Assembly (NCBI GenBank): GCA_003219675.1 | Contig: QHPW01000216.1 | Span: 1,804-13,430, forward strand | DNA from: Verrucomicrobiota bacterium | GTDB taxonomy: Bacteria > Verrucomicrobiota > Verrucomicrobiia > Limisphaerales > AV2 | Length of the DNA stretch: 11,627 bases | Reading direction: 5' to 3' | Shown: positions 7,841 to 11,627 of the stretch, in pieces | How the letters are laid out: each line of letters starts with the position of its first letter | Numbering within the stretch: the first letter of the stretch is position 1 | Notes under the pieces: model-generated | What the model was told of the DNA's origin: nothing | Seen by the model: only the letters and a program-made list of their open reading frames with translations | Database searches by the model: none | Program-made: the position numbers and the translations under genes

Positions 7841-7955
7841 ATGCGGCGGTTATACTTCGCGTACGACCGATTCCCTGTCAATACCTTCGAGGGCGGACTG
7901 CCAGGAGCGTAACGATCCACCGCCGGTGCGTTCCCAAGGGCTCCCGTAAAAGTGC

Positions 7956-7984
7956 TTTACACGTCCTTGCACCAAACCTAGACT
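7956..7984 (+). promoter_or_regulatory. candidate sigma-70 promoter for rpsO-pnp
   Basis: TTTACA (7956-7961, one mismatch to TTGACA) is followed after exactly 17 bases by TAGACT (7979-7984, four of six matches to TATAAT). Transcription would start near 7991, leaving a leader of about 20 bases before the rpsO ATG. Prediction by eye only. Confidence 0.45.
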
Positions 7985-8009
7985 CGCGGCTTCATAAAAA
8001 AGAAAATTG

Positions 8010-8285
8010 ATGAAATTGACGGACGGCATGGAAGCGAAAGCGAAAATGATCGAAGAATTTCGGATTCACGAGCGCGATACCGGTTCGGCGGATGTCCAGA
8101 TCGCCCTGTTGACGCAGCGGATCAACCATTTGACCGAGCATCTTCAAAAAAACGTCAAGGACCATAGTTCGCGACGGGGATTGCTCAAAATGGTCGGCCA
8201 GCGTCGGCGTTTGCTGGATTATCTCCACAATACGGACGTCGACCGTTACCAGGCGCTTACCCGGAAGTTGAAGCTTCGCAAGTAG
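8010..8285 (+). CDS. rpsO: 30S ribosomal protein S15
   Basis: S15 is a primary 16S rRNA-binding protein that starts assembly of the 30S platform. The 91-residue product is close to the usual 88-89. It carries the family signature: EFRIHERDTGSADVQIALLT (16-35), INHLTEHL (38-45), KDHSSRRGLLKMVGQRRRLL (50-69) and DYL. The ATG at 8010 is preferred over the TTG directly before it (8007) because it gives the usual 'M-x-LT' beginning; a second ATG at 8028 would cut this off. The upstream sequence is A-rich (AAAAAAGAAAA) with only a weak Shine-Dalgarno. The stop TAG is at 8283. It lies 232 bases upstream of pnp, the classical rpsO-pnp arrangement. Confidence 0.97.
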   Translation: MKLTDGMEAKAKMIEEFRIHERDTGSADVQIALLTQRINHLTEHLQKNVKDHSSRRGLLKMVGQRRRLLDYLHNTDVDRYQALTRKLKLRK

Positions 8286-8290
8286 TCCTT

Positions 8291-8311
8291 TGCGGAAAAC
8301 GCTTTTTCGCA
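8291..8311 (+). promoter_or_regulatory. hairpin in the rpsO-pnp spacer
   Basis: TGCGGAAAA (8291-8299) pairs with TTTTTCGCA (8303-8311) through nine pairs, one of them G-U, around a CGC triloop. It starts five bases after the rpsO stop. The following bases (GTTGCATTT) are not a clean U-run, so it would be a weak terminator at best. In E. coli the same spacer holds an attenuator and an RNase III site used in pnp control; a similar role here is inference. Confidence 0.45.
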
Positions 8312-8505
8312 GTTGCATTTCATCTTTTTCGAGCAGGCCATTCGCTTGAAACTTCCAGCGAACGAATCGGGAAAAGCGCGACTTGGTTCAATTGCGCCTG
8401 CTCAAAATCAAATCGCGCATGAAAACATGCCCGTTGGCACTGGGAAATTTCATTCAGCTTCCGCGCGCCGGACGCTGAATGAAGTTCCTCCGGGTCAACG
8501 GGTAT

Positions 8506-8510
8506 GAGGG
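8506..8510 (+). promoter_or_regulatory. ribosome binding site of pnp
   Basis: GAGGG lies seven bases before the ATG at 8518 and decides the start. The upstream in-frame ATG at 8479 has no such site and would add 13 residues that lack the family's usual beginning. Confidence 0.75.
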
Positions 8511-8517
8511 AACAGTT

Positions 8518-10584
8518 ATGTCAGAAAGAATATCGATCCAAACAGGAACCCAACCCATTCACATTGAAGCCGGCAAACTCGCCAAACAGGCCGACGGCGC
8601 CGTCTCCGTTCAGCTGGGTGAAACCATCGTCATCGTCGCCACCGTGGCCGCCACCAGCGCCAAGCCCGGCCAGGATTTTTTCCCCCTGACGGTTGACTAC
8701 CGGGAGAAAGCGGCGGCGGCGGGCAGATTCCCCGGCGGTTACTTCAAGCGCGAAGGGCGTCCGACGGAAAAGGAAATACTCACCTGCCGGATGATTGACC
8801 GCCCGATCCGGCCTTTGTTTCCCAAGGGATGGTACAACGAAGTCCAGGTCCAGAGCATTTTGCTCAGCGCCGACGGAGAAAACGACCCCGACGTCCTCAG
8901 CATCATCGGCGCCTCGGCGGCGTTGATGGTCAGCGACATTCCCTGGGCCGGCCCGCTTGGCGCGGTGCGCGTGGGGCGCATCAAGGGACAGTTCCTGGCC
9001 AATCCCACGCACGCGCAGATGGCCGAAAGCGACCTCGATCTCGTGTACGTCGGCAACGAAAGGGAACTGGTTATGTTCGAGGGGGCGGCGAAGGAAATAT
9101 CCGAAGCGGACTTTAACGCCGCGCTTCAATTCGGCCAGGACAGTTGCCAACCGATCATCGCGGCTCAGAAAGAACTGGCCAGGCGCGCCGGCAAGACCAA
9201 ACGCGCCGTTGTGTTGAACGTGGTGCCGGAGGAGATCCTCCAGGAAGCCAAGGCGCTGGCCGGCGACCGTATGGTGCCGGCCCTGTTGACCCCGGGCAAA
9301 CTCGCGCGCGAGGCGGCGGTCAAGGCCAAGGACGCCTTTTATTACCTTCAGAAGGAGGCCGTGCGCGGTTTGATTCTGGACGGCCGGAAACGGATGGATG
9401 CCCGCGGTTTTGAAGACGTTCGGCCGCTTTCCTGCGAAGTGGGCCTGCTGCCTCGTGCCCACGGCTCGGCTTTGTTCAGCCGTGGCGAAACGCAGGCATT
9501 GGTTCTGGCCACGCTGGGCACTTCCGAGGACGCGCAGGAATTCGATTCTTACACCGGCGGAGAGAGCGAGAAACAGTTCATCCTGCACTACAACTTCCCG
9601 AATTTTTCAGTCGGCGAGACCGGGCGCATCAGCGGCCCGGGCCGGCGCGAGATCGGCCATGGCGCTCTGGCTGAGCGTTCCATCGAGCCGATGGTTCCGG
9701 TCGATGCGTTTCCCTACACGATTCGAGTGACCTGCGAAATCATGGAGTCGAATGGCTCCACCTCCATGGCCTCGGTTTGCGGGGGCAGTCTGGCGCTCAT
9801 GGACGCCGGCGTGCCGCTGACCCGACCGGTCGCTGGAATCAGCATCGGCATCTGCACGGACACGAACGACCAGGGCGCGATTTCGCGCTATCAGTTGCTC
9901 ACGGACATCCTCGGTTGGGAGGACGCGTTTTGCGACATGGATTGCAAGATTGCAGGGACCGAAAAAGGGATCACCGGTTTTCAGCTCGACCTCAAGCTGG
10001 CCGGACTTCCGCACAAGCTGATGGCGGAAGCGGTGGAAAGAGCCCGCGTGGCGCGCCTGGCTATTTTGAAGAAAATGACCGAGACACTGGCCGTGCCGCG
10101 GCCTGAGCTGAGCAAATACGCGCCGCGCATCATCACCCTGAAGATCAATCCGGAGCGAATCGGCGAGTTGATCGGTCCCGGGGGCAAGAACATCAAGCGC
10201 ATCGTCGAGGAATCCGGTTGTGAAATTAACATCGAAGACGATGGGACCGTGAAGATTTACTCGGTCTCAGCCGAAGGAATGAAGATTGCGCGAGAAGCCA
10301 TCGAGAACATGACCGCTGAAATCGAAGTCGGCAAAGTCTATCGGGGCAAGGTGGTGACGATCAAGGAATTCGGCTGTTTCGTCGAGATTTTCCCGGGCAA
10401 GGACGGTCTGGTGCATATCAGCGAACTGGCCAACTTCCGCGTCAAGCAGACCGAGGACATCGTCAAGATCGGCGATGAGATCTGGGTCAAGTGCATCGGG
10501 ATCGATGACAAGGGCCGGGTGAAGCTCTCCCGCAAGGCAGCAATGGAAGAGCGCGACAAGCAGATGGGAGAGAAGAATACTTGA
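8518..10584 (+). CDS. pnp: polyribonucleotide nucleotidyltransferase (PNPase)
   Basis: PNPase degrades RNA 3'-to-5' with phosphate, releasing nucleoside diphosphates, and forms the exonuclease core of bacterial RNA-decay complexes in the cytoplasm. The 688-residue product is near full family length (711 in E. coli). The first RNase PH domain (about 3-145) has DYREKAAAAGRFPGG (60-74) and LTCRMIDRPIRPLFP (88-102). A helical linker spans about 150-290. The second RNase PH domain, the catalytic one, has SRGETQ (321-326), SGPGRREIGHGALAER (372-387), ESNGSTSMASVCGG (410-423) and the metal-site acidic motifs DMD (473-475) and LDLK (490-493). A KH domain follows with the GPGG loop (553-556), then an S1 domain (about 604-673, VYRGKVVTIKEFGCFVEI). 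All key motifs are intact, and it ends in a strong terminator. Confidence 0.98.
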   Translation: MSERISIQTGTQPIHIEAGKLAKQADGAVSVQLGETIVIVATVAATSAKPGQDFFPLTVDYREKAAAAGRFPGGYFKREGRPTEKEILTCRMIDRPIRPLFPKGWYNEVQVQSILLSADGENDPDVLSIIGASAALMVSDIPWAGPLGAVRVGRIKGQFLANPTHAQMAESDLDLVYVGNERELVMFEGAAKEISEADFNAALQFGQDSCQPIIAAQKELARRAGKTKRAVVLNVVPEEILQEAKALAGDRMVPALLTPGKLAREAAVKAKDAFYYLQKEAVRGLILDGRKRMDARGFEDVRPLSCEVGLLPRAHGSALFSRGETQALVLATLGTSEDAQEFDSYTGGESEKQFILHYNFPNFSVGETGRISGPGRREIGHGALAERSIEPMVPVDAFPYTIRVTCEIMESNGSTSMASVCGGSLALMDAGVPLTRPVAGISIGICTDTNDQGAISRYQLLTDILGWEDAFCDMDCKIAGTEKGITGFQLDLKLAGLPHKLMAEAVERARVARLAILKKMTETLAVPRPELSKYAPRIITLKINPERIGELIGPGGKNIKRIVEESGCEINIEDDGTVKIYSVSAEGMKIAREAIENMTAEIEVGKVYRGKVVTIKEFGCFVEIFPGKDGLVHISELANFRVKQTEDIVKIGDEIWVKCIGIDDKGRVKLSRKAAMEERDKQMGEKNT

Positions 10585-10605
10585 GGCGGTTTTTCAGTCG
10601 GATCG

Positions 10606-10635
10606 AAGGCGGGCCGGTTTTCCGGCCCGCCTTTT
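10606..10635 (+). terminator. intrinsic terminator after pnp
   Basis: The stem AAGGCGGGCCGG (10606-10617) pairs perfectly with CCGGCCCGCCTT (10622-10633) around a TTTT loop, and the sequence ends in TTTT (10632-10635). It begins 21 bases after the pnp stop and closes the rpsO-pnp unit. Confidence 0.85.
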
Positions 10636-10662
10636 GAGCGCGCCCTTGGACGTAGCGCGGGT

Positions 10663-10767
10663 TTCCAACCTGCTGTATCGCCGATTTCCAATCGGCAAAG
10701 CGTTCCCCGGTTTCGAGGCTTTGGCGGCGGCGAAGGGTCTACGGGTTGGAACCTGTCGGAAACCCGT
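10663..10767. repeat. inverted-repeat element with GGTTTCCAACC-type arms
   Basis: TTCCAACC (10663-10670) is matched by GGTTGGAA (10744-10751). Two smaller hairpins accompany it: GCCGATT-TCC-AATCGGC (10680-10696) inside the interval, and ACGGGTT/AACCCGT (10741-10747 and 10761-10767) at the right end. A dispersed palindromic element is the likely nature. Confidence 0.5.
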
Positions 10768-10797
10768 GATCCAGCGCAGCGGGGCTGGGGCCAAAGT

Positions 10798-10883
10798 AGT
10801 GGCACGGGCGTCTCGCCCGTGAGTTTCCGGTTTTGGCGCCATGGAATCCCGCTGGAACACACGGGCGAGACGCCCGTGCCACT
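10798..10883. repeat. 24-base inverted repeat whose arms are themselves hairpins
   Basis: The 24 bases at 10798-10821 are a perfect reverse complement of 10860-10883, with a 38-base loop. Each arm contains CACGGGCG-TCT-CGCCCGTG (or its complement), an eight-base stem with a three-base loop. The DNA can therefore fold as one long stem or as two separate hairpins. This resembles REP/BIME-like dispersed elements. Confidence 0.8.
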
Positions 10884-11012
10884 TCCCTGCCGCAAACTTT
10901 GCGCGACTTGCAACGATTTCGACAGGTGCTGATAGATTTAGAAATTGCGCTACCCGCGACATCGCCGCCGGAAGCCGTTGGAATTGGTTTGACCGGGTGG
11001 AAGGACAGTCTT

Positions 11013-11038
11013 CGCGGAGACCCACCGTGCTGTCCGCG
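11013..11038. repeat. short hairpin with competing pairings
   Basis: CGCGGA (11013-11018) pairs with TCCGCG (11033-11038). Alternative pairings GGTGG/CCACC (10996-11000 and 11022-11026) and GGACAG/CTGTCC (11003-11008 and 11030-11035) interleave, a pseudoknot-type order. Short stems, so some may be chance. Confidence 0.35.
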
Positions 11039-11115
11039 CAGCGTTCAACGGAGCAGCCAATGCTGTTGGGAAGGCGAATTGGTTCTAACTAACCCGCTTT
11101 AATCCACCCGCTCTA

Positions 11116-11220
11116 CGCGCGGGGCAGTGGTACAGTTTGCATTCTCGGTGGGGCGAGCGTCCGCGCGAGTCGGCTCGTCAGTGGGCCTCGCCCCACCAAA
11201 CTGTACCACTACCACGCGCG
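11116..11220. repeat. long inverted repeat with an 8-base interruption, before lpxC
   Basis: The left arm is AGTGGTACAGTTTG (11126-11139), an extra CATTCTCG (11140-11147), then GTGGGGCGAG (11148-11157). The right arm (11187-11210) is the exact reverse complement of the left arm without the eight extra bases. Outer CGCGCG blocks (11116-11121 and 11215-11220) extend the symmetry. There is no T-run, so it is not an intrinsic terminator. Its right edge lies 36 bases before the lpxC ATG. Confidence 0.75.
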
Positions 11221-11256
11221 GGCCGAGCTTGCCAAGCGTGGCGTCGTCATTGTTAA

Positions 11257-11627
11257 ATGGCTCCCGTGCCACAACAACAGACTCTCCGGGAGACCGTCAG
11301 TTTTGAGGGGGTGGGTTTGCACAGCGGCAACAAGGTGAGCATGAGTTTTCTGCCGGCCCCGCCCAACAGTGGGATTCGCTTTCGCCGGGTCGATCTCGAT
11401 GGCCGGCCGGAAGTCGAAGCGCGCCTTGAAAACGTCAGTGACACGACTCGCTCCACGACCCTTTCCAAAGGGAATATCCGGATTCACACCGTGGAGCACC
11501 TGATGGCGGCCTTAGCAGGCTGCGGCATCGACAATGTCATCGTCGAGCTGGACACCAACGAACCGCCGATAGCAGACGGCAGCGCGCGGGCCTATTGCAA
11601 GATGATCAGGACGGCCGGCGTTGCCCC
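11257..11627 (+). CDS. lpxC: UDP-3-O-acyl-N-acetylglucosamine deacetylase, 3'-partial
   Basis: LpxC removes the N-acetyl group from UDP-3-O-acyl-GlcNAc, the committed zinc-dependent step of lipid A synthesis in the cytoplasm. The first 123 residues are present, covering most of the N-terminal alpha/beta domain. Family motifs are clear: TLRETVSFEGVGLHSG (9-24), PAPPNSGIRFRRVDL (33-47), IHTVEHLMAALAG (76-88) and EPPIADGSA (102-110). E80 and H81 correspond to the catalytic Glu and first zinc-ligand His of the E. coli enzyme (E78, H79); the other ligands lie beyond the window. The start is firm, since an in-frame TAA (11254-11256) directly precedes the ATG. No Shine-Dalgarno is visible. In some phyla lpxC is fused to fabZ; that cannot be judged here. 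Confidence 0.95.
   Translation, partial: MAPVPQQQTLRETVSFEGVGLHSGNKVSMSFLPAPPNSGIRFRRVDLDGRPEVEARLENVSDTTRSTTLSKGNIRIHTVEHLMAALAGCGIDNVIVELDTNEPPIADGSARAYCKMIRTAGVA

Larger units (their letters stand above)
7640..8009. other. 370-base non-coding region between surface-protein genes and rpsO
   Basis: No convincing gene lies here. From left to right: about 130 bases with no recognisable feature after the stop at 7637-7639, three phased GCC repeats (7772-7799), a tRNA-Met relic on the minus strand (7801-7840), and the candidate rpsO promoter (7956-7984). No clear intrinsic terminator follows the upstream gene. Confidence 0.7.
10636..11256. other. 621-base gene-free region of clustered palindromes
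   Basis: I see no credible gene here on either strand. Short open frames exist only because the GC-rich palindromes lack stops; they read as phrases such as 'HGRDARAT' and 'AGWKPALR', familiar as spurious translations of dispersed repeats in verrucomicrobial genomes. Four distinct inverted-repeat elements are listed separately or under findings. No clear promoter for lpxC was found. Confidence 0.7.

Noticed and set aside
7849..7881. TTGACA and TATAAC as an active minus-strand promoter
   Set aside because: The 21-base spacer is too long for a normal sigma-70 promoter; noted only as possible remains of the tRNA promoter.
8313..8507. Open frame of 64 codons in the rpsO-pnp spacer
   Set aside because: No ribosome binding site, no known motif, and it ends over the pnp ribosome binding site. 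It looks like chance.
8521..9588. Long open frame (355 codons) on the minus strand opposite pnp
   Set aside because: It lies wholly within pnp, whose product has every family motif. The reverse frame has no recognisable domain and is open because of high GC content and codon bias.
10833..11102. Open frames giving 'HGRDARAT' and similar phrases
   Set aside because: These come from translating the palindromic elements; the frames have no start signals and no domain.

Overview
The window looks like a chromosomal segment of a Gram-negative bacterium, most likely a verrucomicrobiote (Pedosphaera/Limisphaerales-like). This is inferred from three things: an LPS gene (lpxC); a secreted protein ending in a motif of the type 'WQPLPGAPHNSGT...RFYRV', common in that phylum; and an intergenic region packed with GC-rich palindromes of the 'CACGGGCGTCTCGCCCGTG' type. 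A planctomycete is the main alternative. No database was searched.

Bases 1-6851 hold the 3' part of one giant, modular, cysteine-poor surface or secreted protein, whose 5' end lies outside the window. Its modules in order are FG-GAP propeller repeats, leucine-rich repeats split by a golvesin/CBD-like domain, a cadherin-like domain, an SdrD_B-like beta-sandwich split into three pieces by two beta-propellers (one NHL-like, one of nine ELWRYDG repeats), seven PKD domains, an Ig-like domain, a type I dockerin, a truncated second copy of the Ig-like domain, and an unrelated tail. A smaller secreted protein (6848-7639) overlaps its stop codon by four bases.

Bases 7640-8009 are non-coding. They hold the 5' half of a tRNA-Met(CAT) gene on the minus strand, three phased GCC-containing repeats directly against the break, and a good promoter candidate for the next operon. 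The tRNA relic suggests an old integration or deletion boundary between the accessory surface-protein genes and the housekeeping block.

Bases 8010-10635 are the conserved rpsO-pnp operon (ribosomal protein S15 and polynucleotide phosphorylase), with a hairpin in the spacer and a strong intrinsic terminator at the end. Bases 10636-11256 have no gene and hold several unrelated inverted-repeat elements. The window ends in the 5' third of lpxC, the committed step of lipid A synthesis. The housekeeping genes are ordinary; the interest lies in the giant protein's architecture, the tRNA relic and the palindrome cluster.
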